A DNA stretch of 64,000 bases from an uncultured Prevotellaceae bacterium (GCA_902790625.1 CADASP010000017.1:78704-142703); one strand, 5' to 3'; shown: positions 25,111 to 34,328, counted from the first letter of the stretch. The notes: generated from the letters alone by a model not told the origin. Translations and numbers: made by a program.

Positions 25111-26277
25111 TCAGTCGATGGGATATTCTCTGACGCCCTTGGCGTGGCGCTCCATCAGTCGGCGCATCGAGGCGCGTATGGCATAGCGGTTCTTCTGCTC
25201 CATACCCGTCAGCACCGAGTCAGGCACGTCGATGGGCAGCACGCGGTAGTTGTGCTTGAAGCCGTTGTCGTTGGGGCGGCTCACCCAATAGAGGGCATAG
25301 CCGCAGTCGCTCAGCTTCACCTCGGCAGCTATGCTGTCGCCAGCCGTGTGGGCGGGGATGCGCTTCGTCAGTTCCATTCTCACCAAGTAGCCACCGTAGG
25401 TGTTGGGCTTCGACTGGTTGCTCACCACGTTGCCCATCGACCATGCGATGAGGTGGCAGCTGTCTTCGCTCAGCTCCAAGGGCTGCGCCACGTGTGGGTG
25501 TCCGCCTATCACGTGGTCCACGCCGTTCCGAATCAGCCAGGCTGCCATCTCACGCTGTTGTGCCGATGGCAGCTGCTGGTATTCTATCCCCCAGTGGGGC
25601 AGGGCGATGATGGCGTCGGGCTGCATCGCCTTCGCCTTCTCTATGTCGGCGCGTATCTCGGTGGTATCCATCAGGCATACCACGTTAGGCTCCTGTATGG
25701 CGATGCCGTTGGTGCCGTAGGTGAAGTTCAGCAGCACGATGCGTATGCCGTTTTTCTCCAGCAGGAAGGGATAGGCCTTGTCGCGCTCTTCCTGGTTGAC
25801 GTATGTCCCCAAGTGTGGCACCTTCAGCGAGTCCATCATCATGATGGTTCGCTCCAGTCCCGGCCTTCGGCTGTCCAGACAGTGGTTGTTCGCCGTGAGC
25901 AGGATGTCGAAGCCCGCGTCGATACAGGCTCGCAGGTATTCATCAGGCGCACGAAACTGCGGGTAGCCCGAGTAGGGTTTGCCGCCCAGCGTCACCTCCA
26001 GGTTGCCGATGGCCACGTCGGCCCGTTCAATCTCGTTTTTTATGCCGGCAAAGCACTCGTCGTAGTTGTAGGTGCCATCGCTCTGCAGTGCAGCCTTTAT
26101 CTGTGGGCCGTGCTGCATCAGGTCGCCGGCAAAGAGCAGACTCAGCCGATGCTCCACGGCGGGTTCCACCACGGTGCTGTCGGCCTCGGCCTTCCCTTTT
26201 CCTTCGGCATGGCACGAGGTGGCCACGAGGGCCAAGCTGCATAGGCATACTGCTGCCAGTTGTATCTGTTTTCTCAT
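25111..26277 (-). CDS. CapA family lipoprotein (PGA_cap metallophosphatase fold)
   Basis: A 388-residue lipoprotein with signal MRKQIQLAAVCLCSLALVATSC (Cys22). The catalytic fold of CapA/PgsA proteins is visible: LLFAGDLMQHGPQI, DVAIGNLEVTLGG, LLTANNHCLDSRR, ALPHWGIEYQ and VIGGHPHVAQPLEL hold the metal-binding Asp, Asn and His. Relatives take part in poly-gamma-glutamate capsule synthesis, but most Bacteroidetes copies lack capB and capC, as here, so the substrate is unknown. It ends 3 bp from the convergent small gene. Confidence 0.88.
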   Translation of the reverse strand: MRKQIQLAAVCLCSLALVATSCHAEGKGKAEADSTVVEPAVEHRLSLLFAGDLMQHGPQIKAALQSDGTYNYDECFAGIKNEIERADVAIGNLEVTLGGKPYSGYPQFRAPDEYLRACIDAGFDILLTANNHCLDSRRPGLERTIMMMDSLKVPHLGTYVNQEERDKAYPFLLEKNGIRIVLLNFTYGTNGIAIQEPNVVCLMDTTEIRADIEKAKAMQPDAIIALPHWGIEYQQLPSAQQREMAAWLIRNGVDHVIGGHPHVAQPLELSEDSCHLIAWSMGNVVSNQSKPNTYGGYLVRMELTKRIPAHTAGDSIAAEVKLSDCGYALYWVSRPNDNGFKHNYRVLPIDVPDSVLTGMEQKNRYAIRASMRRLMERHAKGVREYPID

Positions 26278-26386
26278 CTTTTTTCTGTTTTTAGTTGAAG
26301 GGAAGTGAAGGGGAGTGATGGGACGATGGTTTTGCGTATAAAGTATCGTCCTTCCACTCCCGCCGACGAAGTCGGCTCACTCCCTT

Positions 26387-27376
26387 TCACTCCTTTTCAC
26401 TCCTGAAAGTCCCTTTCCCTCCCAACAATTTCATCACCAGCGGCAGGTGGTCGCTGTAGCCATCGCGCTGATACGTGAATCCTTGGAAGGTACGCCGTGG
26501 CTTCCATCCGCCATAGGTGGTCTCGCGTTCTAAGAGGAAGGGAGCATCGTTGATGTAGGTGCTCTCTACCCTGTTCAGCAGCGGAGTGCTTACCAGGATG
26601 TGGTCGATGGATTGCCATTCGCCCTGATAGCGGTAGGTGCCTTTCGCCCGTTTGTTCGCGCCCTTGGCGTTGGCCGTCACGTTGTGCAAGCCGTGCTGGG
26701 CCAGCATCTGTAGCGAGGGACTGTCGGCATAGTCGTTGAAGTCGCCCGCCACAATCACGTTTCGGTTGTCCAGCGAGTCGAGCGCTTGCAGCAATGCGTT
26801 CATCGTCTGACGGCGATGTGGCTGTGTCTCCAATTCTCCGCCGTAGCGGCTGGGCGCATGCACGATGAACAGGTGGAGTGTGTCGGCATTCACCGTCCTC
26901 CCGCGTACATATAATATATCGCGCGTAGGGCGCATGTCTTCCAGTGTGGCTACGGTGATGTAGTCGTAGCAGATGGGGCGGAAGCTCATGGGCTGGTATA
27001 GCAGGGCGATGTCGAGTCCGCGCAGGTCGGGCGAGCAGGTCATCAGGTATTCATATCCCGCTGCGCGCAGCAACGAGCGACGTGTCAGGTCGCGCATCGT
27101 CGAGTCGTTCTCCACCTCCACCAGCGCCACCAGGTCGGGCAGTTGTTCCGAGCACGCCAGCAGCTCCTGTGCTATGGCGTTCAGCTTGTGCCAATAGCGC
27201 GAGGCGTTCCATCGGCGTGTGCCCTCGGGCGTGAACTCGGTGTCGTTCTTCCCCTCGTCGTGGCGAGTGTCGAAGAGGTTCTCGCAGTTCAACTCCACGA
27301 AGACCTGCGCCCCGGCGGGGCTAAATGACAAATGAAAAATGATAAATGATAAAACCGTCAGCAAGAATATCTGCAT
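26387..27376 (-). CDS. Secreted endonuclease/exonuclease/phosphatase-fold protein
   Basis: A 329-residue protein from the ATG giving signal peptide MQIFLLTVLSFIIFHLSFSPAGA. The EEP fold is shown by ELNCENLFDTRHDEGKND, VALVEVENDSTMRDL, FIVHAPSRYGG, VIVAGDFNDYADSPSL and YSDHLPLVMKL. Substrate could be nucleic acid or a phosphoester. The signal peptide part SFIIFHLSF is encoded by a TCATTTATCATTTTTCATTT repeat of the kind otherwise found between genes. A longer in-frame start at 27397 adds only repeat-coded residues. Confidence 0.88.
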   Translation of the reverse strand: MQIFLLTVLSFIIFHLSFSPAGAQVFVELNCENLFDTRHDEGKNDTEFTPEGTRRWNASRYWHKLNAIAQELLACSEQLPDLVALVEVENDSTMRDLTRRSLLRAAGYEYLMTCSPDLRGLDIALLYQPMSFRPICYDYITVATLEDMRPTRDILYVRGRTVNADTLHLFIVHAPSRYGGELETQPHRRQTMNALLQALDSLDNRNVIVAGDFNDYADSPSLQMLAQHGLHNVTANAKGANKRAKGTYRYQGEWQSIDHILVSTPLLNRVESTYINDAPFLLERETTYGGWKPRRTFQGFTYQRDGYSDHLPLVMKLLGGKGTFRSEKE

Positions 27377-27416
27377 AGCGTTTTTATCATTTATCATTTT
27401 TCATTTATCATTTAGG
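27317..27416. repeat. AAATGATAAATGA / TCATTTATCATTT inverted repeat
   Basis: AATGACAAATGAAAAATGATAA and its continuation to 27350 face TTATCATTTATCATTTTTC and its continuation at 27384-27412, about 35 bp apart, forming a large possible hairpin. The left arm lies inside the signal-peptide coding region of the EEP gene; the right arm lies between it and the peptide transporter. Also found at 52157-52178. Confidence 0.88.
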
Positions 27417-27427
27417 GCCTTGCCCGC

Positions 27428-28966
27428 TCAGCACACCTTCTCCAGTCGCTTCATCATGGCGAACATGAAGATGGCGGCGATAAGGCAGATGACGAGGAAG
27501 ACGCTCCAGCACACCCAGAGGGGCACGGCTCCCCAGAGCAGACCGCCCACCACGACGAGCTGGTTGCCTATGGCGGTAGCCACAAACCAGCCGCCCATCA
27601 TCATGCCCTTATACTTCGGGGGAGCCACTTTCGACACGAACGAGATGCCCATGGGCGAGAGCAGCAGCTCTCCGAAGGTGAGGATGAGATACGTTCCGAT
27701 GAGCAGGTTGGGCGTGACGTCGGCCACATGCTGTGCCACGGGCTCACCGTCGGCACCCATCACCGTCTGCGGCATGGGAAGTCCCATAGAGCCGAAGGCC
27801 ATCAGGGCGTAGGCTGCTGCTGCCACAATCATGCCGTAGGCAATCTTGCGCGGTGCCGACGGCTCCTTGCCCTTGGCCGAGAGCGCTCCGAAGATGGCCA
27901 TCGACACTGGCGTCAGCGCCACCACGTAGAAGGGATTGAACTGCTGGAAGATGGGGGCCTCGATGCCCAGCTCGCCCTGCAGGCGATTGTACTTCCACAC
28001 CAGCAGCGCCACGGCTGCAATGATGATGGCAGCGGCGATGCCCTTCCCCTTCTGCGTCTTGCTCTGGAACAGGGCGAAGCCGCCATAGACTATCAGGATG
28101 ATGAGCACCAGGTTCCACACGTCGAAGGCCATGGCTTGCACACCCTCTACGGTATGGTCGGTGAACTCGTCGGCGAAGTATGTCAGCGACAGGCCGTTCT
28201 GGTGGAAGGCCATCCAGAAGAAGATGACCACGGCGAACACCATGCACAGGGCCACGATGCGCTGTTTGGTCTCCTCCTTTGTCAGCTCAGGCTCGCTGCT
28301 GGCGGCAGCTTGTGCCTTGTCGGCTTTCTTGTTGCCTCCCTCCGTATGGCGGAAGGTGCTGCGGAAGAGGTAGTAGATGGCGATGCTGAGGATGAGTGAG
28401 GCACAGGCCACTGCAAACGAGAAGTGGTAGGCGTCGTTGCTCGAGTAGCCCAGCGACGTCTCGGCCCACTCCTTAATCTTGATGGCGGCCGTGGGTGCGA
28501 AGAGGGCACCGATGTTGATGGCCATGTAGAAGATGGAGAAGCCCGCGTCGCGCTTGTCGGCATACTTCGGGTCGTCGTAGAGGTTGCCCACCATCACCTG
28601 CAGGTTGCCCTTGAACAGGCCAGTGCCGAATCCGATGAGCAGCAGTGCGGCCAACATCACCACCAGGGCAGTGGTGTCGCCGCCAAGGGGCACCGACAGC
28701 AGCAGGTAGCCCACGAACATGATGATGATGCCCGTGGTTACCATCTTGCCGAAGCCGAACTTGTCGGCCAGCATGCCGCCGAAGAGCGGGAAGAAGTAGA
28801 CGAACATGAGGAACGAACTGTAGATGGTGCCTGCCATGCCGGCCGACAGTCCATAGTTTGCCCTCAGAAACAGTGCGAAGACGGCGAGCATGGTGTAGTA
28901 GCCGAAGCGCTCGCCAGTGTTGGCCAGTGCCAACGCGAATAGTCCTTTAGGTTGACCTTCAAACAT
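27428..28966 (-). CDS. Proton-dependent oligopeptide (POT) family MFS transporter
   Basis: A 512-residue inner-membrane transporter with about 14 membrane segments. POT/PTR2 features: ALANTGERFGYYTMLAVFALF in TM1, FFPLFGGMLADKFGFGK, GTGLFKGNLQVMVGNLYDD and IFYMAINIGALFAP (the family FYxxINxG motif). The first acidic residue of the usual ExxER(F) proton-coupling motif is Asn here (NTGERF). A charged loop (TEGGNKKADKAQAAASSEPELTKE) splits two halves. Di- or tripeptide uptake is the likely role. Promoter at 29021-29052. Confidence 0.93.
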   Translation of the reverse strand: MFEGQPKGLFALALANTGERFGYYTMLAVFALFLRANYGLSAGMAGTIYSSFLMFVYFFPLFGGMLADKFGFGKMVTTGIIIMFVGYLLLSVPLGGDTTALVVMLAALLLIGFGTGLFKGNLQVMVGNLYDDPKYADKRDAGFSIFYMAINIGALFAPTAAIKIKEWAETSLGYSSNDAYHFSFAVACASLILSIAIYYLFRSTFRHTEGGNKKADKAQAAASSEPELTKEETKQRIVALCMVFAVVIFFWMAFHQNGLSLTYFADEFTDHTVEGVQAMAFDVWNLVLIILIVYGGFALFQSKTQKGKGIAAAIIIAAVALLVWKYNRLQGELGIEAPIFQQFNPFYVVALTPVSMAIFGALSAKGKEPSAPRKIAYGMIVAAAAYALMAFGSMGLPMPQTVMGADGEPVAQHVADVTPNLLIGTYLILTFGELLLSPMGISFVSKVAPPKYKGMMMGGWFVATAIGNQLVVVGGLLWGAVPLWVCWSVFLVICLIAAIFMFAMMKRLEKVC

Positions 28967-29020
28967 GATTAAATGATATTAAATTGTTGATAGTTGTTAC
29001 GTTCTGAATCTTAGATGGTG

Positions 29021-29052
29021 CAAAGGTAACAATATAATTCCAAATGACCAAA
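29021..29052 (-). promoter_or_regulatory. Promoter of the peptide transporter gene
   Basis: On the minus strand, TTTG (29052-29049), 20 bp, TACCTTTG (29028-29021): an exact match to the Bacteroides primary-sigma -33/-7 consensus, 55 bp before the start codon. Confidence 0.7.
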
Positions 29053-29367
29053 AAAAAGAAACGATTTGTAGAGGCGGGAAATGGGAAGCTGGCAAGTTTT
29101 GCGTGCAGTGCGGTTGAAATCAGTTCCAAAGAAATCGACTTGGCTTATTTCAGTTTATTCTTTGACATTTCGTTAAACCGCACAGGTCGAATTTCTTTCA
29201 TTTATTCAGATGACTGAGCTATTACTTAACCCACCCGATTGTGTTTAATTTCCAAAAATAAAAAGTTCAGGATTTGAACGCAATTTTGAGCGAATATTAG
29301 AGAAAAATGGCCGTTTCGTACCGTCAGTGGATGTCCGTGAGCGAAGAAATTGGTGACAAGATAAGCC

Positions 29368-29406
29368 AAAACCTGCACAAAGCAAGTGGTTTTGTGCAGG
29401 TTTTTT
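29368..29406. terminator. Terminator-like hairpin
   Basis: Perfect 14-bp stem AAAACCTGCACAAA ... TTTGTGCAGGTTTT with a 9-nt loop, followed on the plus strand by further T residues. On the minus strand it would act on transcription running out of the glycosyltransferase operon. Confidence 0.7.
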
Positions 29407-29449
29407 CGCCATTTTTTGCTCAGTTTCTCGTTTTTTAAGCACACCAAAT

Positions 29450-29495
29450 TTTCAAAAGTCAACGCCAAATTTTTCTGCGGCGTTGACTTTTGAAA
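29450..29495. terminator. Second terminator-like hairpin
   Basis: Perfect 17-bp inverted repeat TTTCAAAAGTCAACGCC / GGCGTTGACTTTTGAAA with a 12-nt loop, downstream of the polysaccharide operon on the minus strand. Confidence 0.7.
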
Positions 29496-29871
29496 GTCTC
29501 ATGGCCGGAAATTTCACTAAAACACACGTAAGCGTTTGTGGGACAACCAATTATCAAAACATCTCAAATTTCGCGTTTTTTCGACCAAAAGTTTTCTCGT
29601 TCAAAAATATCGCGTTTTGGTGAGGGTTGACTGTTCAATTTTACCTCGTGTTTAATATTCTTTTCATATTTTGCGGTTCTAACGTAGCCGCTCAGTCATG
29701 CCAAAATAGTTCGAGACTGTATGGTTGACCTTACTCCAATCTTGCCCCGGGGCAACCGCACAGTTCGAACTATTGTCATGGCCTTTTCAAACTTTGGGCA
29801 AGGTTTCACCCTGTTATCTCCATGACTTTTTCGTTCATTCCATCATGTAGACGGTTTTGCGGCCAGTCTGC

Positions 29872-30972
29872 CTACAGGGGTTGCTGATAGATTTGCTCGT
29901 ATGCCTTGGCCACTTTCAGGTAGTGGTGGTGCCGCTCGATGTATTCTATGCTCTGTCGCTTCAAGGGTGGGATGCGCTCGGGGTGGAGCGCAATCTGCTC
30001 TATCTGGTGGCAGACGCTCTCGAAGGTGGGCTCCACGTTGATGATGGGTCGCAGGTGGCTCTCGCAGAGGATGTCGTAGTTCTCGGACTCTCCTCCCCCC
30101 ACGCAGACGATGCCCTTCGACATGGCGAGCAGGGCGTTCATGGCCGGAGTGTAGCTGTAGAGCTGGTCGAGGATGACGTCGCTGCTGTCCATCATGTGCT
30201 GGTATTGCTCGTAGGGCACTCCCTCGGCCTTCACGATGGCGATGTGGCCGGGATGGCGGTTGGCGACGGCTTCCGCGGCCTGGAGCATGATGTCGGTGCC
30301 CTTGTAGGCGCTGCGCCCCCGGCTGATGCCGATGAAGACCCTGACGGGGTGGGGGGCCTCGCTGCTGACGACGGGGGCGGGACTCTGCGGCACGATGGGC
30401 ATGGGCACGAAGTGGAGTTTTGAGGCGAAGTATGGCCGATAGCACACCATATATTCGTAGAGACCGGCCACGATGTCGTCGCAGTCGGTGGCGATGAGGC
30501 GGTTCAGCTGCTCCTTGGCGGTGCCCATCCATTCGCGTTGCTCGCGCAGTGCCGGCTCGTCGGTTCGCAAGCTGTCGCCAATGTTGAAGTCGCCGTAGCG
30601 CAAGGGTTTGTGAAGGGTGTTCTCGCTCACCCAGTAGTAGTCCATGCCCATGGCACAGAGCACCATGCGCCCGTTGTGGCGGCGCAGATGGCGGTAGATG
30701 GGTGCCAGCCGCTCGGCCCTCAGCTCGAAGAACAGGGGGTTGATGAGCTGCACCACGTCGTAGCCCTTGAGGCGTGGCAGCAGCGTGGCGATGCGTGCCG
30801 TCAGCCGAAGCCCCGCCAGCGGGCCTCTGGGGCGGCTGACGTCGATGTCGCGCGGGTAGTCCTTCCAGAAGTCGCCGTTCGACACCACGGTGACCTCGTG
30901 CCCCAGCTGTCGCAGACCCAGTGCCAGCGTGGCGTGCACATTGCTATATTCTCCAAGCAGCAGAATCTTCAT
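29872..30972 (-). CDS. Glycosyltransferase, GT4-like (GT-B fold)
   Basis: A 366-residue protein starting at the ATG of MKILLLGEYSNVHATLALGL; the frame is open far upstream, but that part is the out-of-frame shadow of the preceding gene. The N-terminal domain has the GLRQLGHEVTVVSNGDF pattern, the C-terminal half VRVFIGISRGRSAYKGTDIMLQAAEAV, IVKAEGVPYEQYQHMMDSSDV and LLAMSKGIVCVGGGESENYD, typical of GT-B enzymes. The usual Glu of the E-x7-E motif is present as GGGESENYDILCE. Its ATG overlaps the TGA of the upstream GT2 gene, indicating coupled translation. Donor and acceptor unknown. Confidence 0.85.
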   Translation of the reverse strand: MKILLLGEYSNVHATLALGLRQLGHEVTVVSNGDFWKDYPRDIDVSRPRGPLAGLRLTARIATLLPRLKGYDVVQLINPLFFELRAERLAPIYRHLRRHNGRMVLCAMGMDYYWVSENTLHKPLRYGDFNIGDSLRTDEPALREQREWMGTAKEQLNRLIATDCDDIVAGLYEYMVCYRPYFASKLHFVPMPIVPQSPAPVVSSEAPHPVRVFIGISRGRSAYKGTDIMLQAAEAVANRHPGHIAIVKAEGVPYEQYQHMMDSSDVILDQLYSYTPAMNALLAMSKGIVCVGGGESENYDILCESHLRPIINVEPTFESVCHQIEQIALHPERIPPLKRQSIEYIERHHHYLKVAKAYEQIYQQPL

Positions 30973-31958
30973 CGTTCGCGGTTCATCATGGGGAGTAGTC
31001 GCAGCAACACGTTCAGACCAGCATCGGTGCTGGAGATGCGGCGAAACCACTTGTATTTCGTGGTGTAGTCTTGGTCGGGTAGGGGGAAGAGTCCCTTGCG
31101 GCTCAGCTCGGCCAGGCGGTGCTTGAGATATGACTTGCTGCGCGTGTCGACGATGACCTTGTAGATGTAGTCCATCGTCAGTTGTGCCACGCGTCGCTGC
31201 AGCGCCAGTCGCTCGTTGTGGGGCATCATGGCGGCTTGATGGTGCAGACGGCCGATGATGTCCTTCAGGTCGTTGAGCCGCCTCAGCTGTAGGCGCGGCT
31301 CCTTCGCCGTGGTTATCGACTGTGGCCGTTGGCGGTAGAAGTAGGCTTGGGCATCGGTGGTGCGGAGCGTCTCGGCCCTGAGCAGCAGCAGGGGTGTGAA
31401 CTCCTCGTCTTCGTGGACGATGCCGGGGGTGAAGCGCAGACTGCCGAGGATGCTGCGGCGGAAGAGGTAGCCGCAGGCCGACCCACGGATGTTGTGCTTG
31501 CGCATGTGCTCGGCACCGCTGGTGGGCTCCTCGTCGTGATAGGCCAGGCCCTTCACCTGCTCGGTGGTGAAGGAGAACATCACCACGTCGGGCTGGTGGA
31601 AGCGGGCGATGTCGAGGCAGTGGTCGTAGTGTCCGGCCACGAGCATGTCGTCGGCATCTACAAACTGTATGTACCTGCCACGTGCCATCTTCAGGCCGGT
31701 GTTGCGTGCCGCGCTCAGTCCGCCGTTGGGCTGGCGGATGTAGGTCAGCTGGTGGGCCACGTCGGCCAGCGACGGCAGTGGCGTGAGGGCCGAGCCGTCG
31801 TCCACGAGGATGATTTCGCGCTCCTCGGCGTTGAGCGCCAGTGCCAGGATGCTGTCGATACATTCGCGCAGCATGCTGGCGGGCAGCTCGTAGTAGGTGA
31901 TGATGAAGCTCACGAGCGGATAGCGCTCGTCGGGGTCGTTCGTCGGTTGATATTGCAT
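30969..31958 (-). CDS. Glycosyltransferase family 2
   Basis: A 329-residue GT-A enzyme from the ATG giving MQYQPTNDPDERYPLVSFII. GT2 motifs: VSFIITYYELPASMLRECIDSIL, EIILVDDGSALTPL, RQPNGGLSAARNTGLKMARG and the metal-binding FVDADDMLVAG. A possible later base region lies in PGIVHEDEEFTPLLLL. It overlaps the preceding GT2 gene by 49 bp and the next gene by 4 bp, so the operon is tightly packed. Probably adds one sugar to the repeat unit of an exported polysaccharide. Confidence 0.92.
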   Translation of the reverse strand: MQYQPTNDPDERYPLVSFIITYYELPASMLRECIDSILALALNAEEREIILVDDGSALTPLPSLADVAHQLTYIRQPNGGLSAARNTGLKMARGRYIQFVDADDMLVAGHYDHCLDIARFHQPDVVMFSFTTEQVKGLAYHDEEPTSGAEHMRKHNIRGSACGYLFRRSILGSLRFTPGIVHEDEEFTPLLLLRAETLRTTDAQAYFYRQRPQSITTAKEPRLQLRRLNDLKDIIGRLHHQAAMMPHNERLALQRRVAQLTMDYIYKVIVDTRSKSYLKHRLAELSRKGLFPLPDQDYTTKYKWFRRISSTDAGLNVLLRLLPMMNRER

Positions 31959-32815
31959 AGTGTTTCTATTCCTAAGAGGTTCAGCAACACGGCCTTGGCT
32001 CTCTGCTTGGCGGTGAGGCCATGGCTGAGGGGGTTGACATGGCGGGTGGACAGCGTGGCCCGGGTGCCCGACAGGCGGGCCACGTCGAGCTGTATGTTGA
32101 GCACGTGCATGTAGTAGCGGTCGTCGCACCAGTGGGGTAGCACCTGCATGTGGGCCTCGAGCAGCATGGCGAGGGCGGTGCCGTCGGCGGTGGCGGTGAT
32201 GCCGTGGGCGTTGCTGCAATAGTGGTACATGCCCATGTGGTTGACCACGATGCGCTTCGTCTTTCGCAGCAGCAGCGGCAGCGTCCAGGCATCCTCGAAG
32301 ACCTTCCCCTTGGGGAACTGCACGTCGGTGAACAGCTGGCGGCGGAACACCTTGTTGCAAGCGTAGGTGTGCTCGTAGGCATGCCCATGGAGCCAGTAGT
32401 CGCTCATGTCGGTGTAGGCCTGGGCTTCGAGGGCGATGGGCTGCTGGCGGGGTGTGCCGCTGTGGCGCATCAGGGGAAACTCCACCATGTCGGCATGCTC
32501 CATCAGTGGCATCTGGTGCTCGTAGGTGTCGGGGGCAATGTGGTCGTCGCTGTCGACGAAGGCCACGCAGTCGCCCTTGGCCACCAGCAGCCCCGCATTG
32601 CGTGCGTCGCTCAGTCCGCCGTTAGGCTTGTGCACCACGCTGATACGCCCATCGCGCTGCGCCCAGGCGTCGCACAGCTGTGGACAACGGTCGGGCGAGC
32701 CATCGTCGACAAGGATGATGTCCAGATCGGCGAAGGTCTGGTCGACAACACTCTGAACGCAGCGGTCGAGGGTGCTTTCCACTCGGTAGACGGGGATGAT
32801 GACGCTCAGCTTCAT
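31910..32815 (-). CDS. Glycosyltransferase family 2
   Basis: A 301-residue GT-A enzyme from the second Met (MKLSVIIPVYRVESTL). Motifs: SVIIPVYRVESTLDRCVQSVVDQTF, IILVDDGSPDRCP, KPNGGLSDARNAGL, CVAFVDSDDHIAPD, and KVFEDAWTLPLLL as the acidic catalytic region. Spaced 7 bp from the flippase stop and overlapping the next GT2. Its last residues (NRRTTPTSAIRS) are encoded within the start of the downstream gene in another frame. Confidence 0.92.
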   Translation of the reverse strand: MKLSVIIPVYRVESTLDRCVQSVVDQTFADLDIILVDDGSPDRCPQLCDAWAQRDGRISVVHKPNGGLSDARNAGLLVAKGDCVAFVDSDDHIAPDTYEHQMPLMEHADMVEFPLMRHSGTPRQQPIALEAQAYTDMSDYWLHGHAYEHTYACNKVFRRQLFTDVQFPKGKVFEDAWTLPLLLRKTKRIVVNHMGMYHYCSNAHGITATADGTALAMLLEAHMQVLPHWCDDRYYMHVLNIQLDVARLSGTRATLSTRHVNPLSHGLTAKQRAKAVLLNLLGIETLCNINRRTTPTSAIRS

Positions 32816-32822
32816 GTGCATG

Positions 32823-34328
32823 CTATTCTTTCTTCTTCAGTTTGCCCCTCAGCTTCTGCGCCACGCCCTTCAGGTAGAGTCTGCGGTCGAGCTGATGGAA
32901 ACAATAGGCCAGTCCGATGGCCGTGGTGACCGACATGAGCAGATAGCGCCATAAGGGGGCGGTGATGAACGAGCAGACGAGGCAGAGGGCGGTGAGTCCC
33001 ACGGTGGCGGCGATGATGCGCAGACTGCTGGCCGACAGGCGGAAGCCGTAGCGCCAGGAGATGAGCGACGTGGTGACGATGACATCGACCACGCTCACGG
33101 CCAGCATGCCGTAGCCCAGTCCGTCGACGCCCCACAGCGTGTAGGCCACGGCGATGATGCAGAAGGTCTTGCCGCTGCTCCACAGCGTCTCCACCCAGAA
33201 GAGGTAGCGCGTGTCGCCCTTGGCATAGACGATGTAGTCCATGGGGAAGCACATCGCCTTGAGGATGCTGGCCATGGCCAGGAGGCGCACCATGCGGTCG
33301 ATGACCAGAAACTCGCTGGTGAGCAGGATGCGGATGGCCAGCGGCGTGGCCAGGATGAGCAGCATGGCCACGGGGGCCACGATGAGCAGGATGATCTCGG
33401 TCTGCTGGTTGGCAAAGGCGAATGCCTCGCGCTGGTCGGTCTTGATGAGGCTCGACAGATGGGGGAAATAGTCGGCGGCCATGGCCGAGAACACCAGGCC
33501 GAAGAGCTGCGTAGTGATGGTGTTGCCGGCTTGGTAGAACCCCACGTCGCCGAGCGACCCTTCGTGGTTGATGAAGATGGTGATGCCGTAGGAGGTGAGG
33601 GTACCCACGATGGAACCCACCGTCATCACGGCGCCAAACTTGATGATGTCGTGGCCCTGCGTCCACAGCGTGTGCAGCCCTATGCGCTGCTTGGGGGCAT
33701 GTGGCGTGATGCGGTGCGAGATGATGCGAACCACAGTGAAGTAGACCACGCTGAGCACAATCATCGCCGGCACGATGCCCTGCATGCCCCAGAAGAAGTA
33801 GATGGGCACGCTCAGCAGTAGTCCGCACAGCGGGGGCACGGTGCTGCAGAAGGCCAGCAGCTTGTAGCGGCGCATGCCTTGCAGGATGGCCAGCTCGCCA
33901 GTGCCCATCACGTTGAGGAACACGGCCACCGACAGCAGCATGAAGTAGGGGGTGTAGCCCGGCTCATCGAACGAGATGTGGGCCATGAGGGGCGAGAGGG
34001 CCACGGTGAGCACCAGGCCGAAGACCGAGGCGAAGAGCACCAGCCGCCTCACCATCCTGATGGTGAACGCCAGCACTTCGGCGTTGCCGCCAGCATTGGC
34101 TTGCGCGATGGTGGGCACCGAGGCCACGTTGAGCCCCAGCATCGACAGCTGCTGCAGCGTGTTGGAGGCGTTGTTGAAGATGGAGGCCATGCCAATGCCC
34201 TTCGAGTGTAGGATGTAGGCCACCAGCTTGCCCCGCACTATGTTCACCAGCATGTTGAACAGCTGGGCACCACCGAAGACGGCGGTGCTCGACACGATGC
34301 GGCGGTAGGTGCTGTTTTTACTCTTCAC
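32823..34328 (-). CDS. Polysaccharide flippase (Wzx-like, MOP superfamily)
   Basis: A 501-residue polytopic protein with about 12-14 membrane segments. The N-terminal STAVFGGAQLFNMLVNIVRGKLVAY, LHSKGIGMASIFNNASNTLQQ and GSIVGTLTSYGITIFINH fit the polysaccharide biosynthesis (PST) branch of the MOP superfamily, which moves undecaprenyl-linked repeat units across the inner membrane. The first codons (MKSKNS) lie in a GTGAAGAGTAAAA repeat. It lies between the fused glycosyltransferase and three further glycosyltransferases in one direction. Confidence 0.92.
   Translation of the reverse strand: MKSKNSTYRRIVSSTAVFGGAQLFNMLVNIVRGKLVAYILHSKGIGMASIFNNASNTLQQLSMLGLNVASVPTIAQANAGGNAEVLAFTIRMVRRLVLFASVFGLVLTVALSPLMAHISFDEPGYTPYFMLLSVAVFLNVMGTGELAILQGMRRYKLLAFCSTVPPLCGLLLSVPIYFFWGMQGIVPAMIVLSVVYFTVVRIISHRITPHAPKQRIGLHTLWTQGHDIIKFGAVMTVGSIVGTLTSYGITIFINHEGSLGDVGFYQAGNTITTQLFGLVFSAMAADYFPHLSSLIKTDQREAFAFANQQTEIILLIVAPVAMLLILATPLAIRILLTSEFLVIDRMVRLLAMASILKAMCFPMDYIVYAKGDTRYLFWVETLWSSGKTFCIIAVAYTLWGVDGLGYGMLAVSVVDVIVTTSLISWRYGFRLSASSLRIIAATVGLTALCLVCSFITAPLWRYLLMSVTTAIGLAYCFHQLDRRLYLKGVAQKLRGKLKKKE

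Larger units (their letters stand above)
29053..29871. other. AT-rich gap downstream of the polysaccharide cluster
   Basis: About 820 bp with no gene I can support; an 80-residue minus frame at 29226-29468 is made largely from the two hairpins there. Contains terminator-like stems at 29368-29406 and 29450-29495. Marked drop in GC against neighbours. Nothing else was recognised. Confidence 0.65.

Noticed and set aside
29226..29468. 80-codon minus-strand frame
   Set aside because: Composed mainly of two terminator-like hairpins in an AT-rich gap; no recognisable protein pattern.
31000..31863. Upstream extension of the GT4 frame to 663 codons
   Set aside because: Arg/His/Pro-rich shadow of the GT2 gene; the true start is the ATG at 30972, overlapping the GT2 stop.
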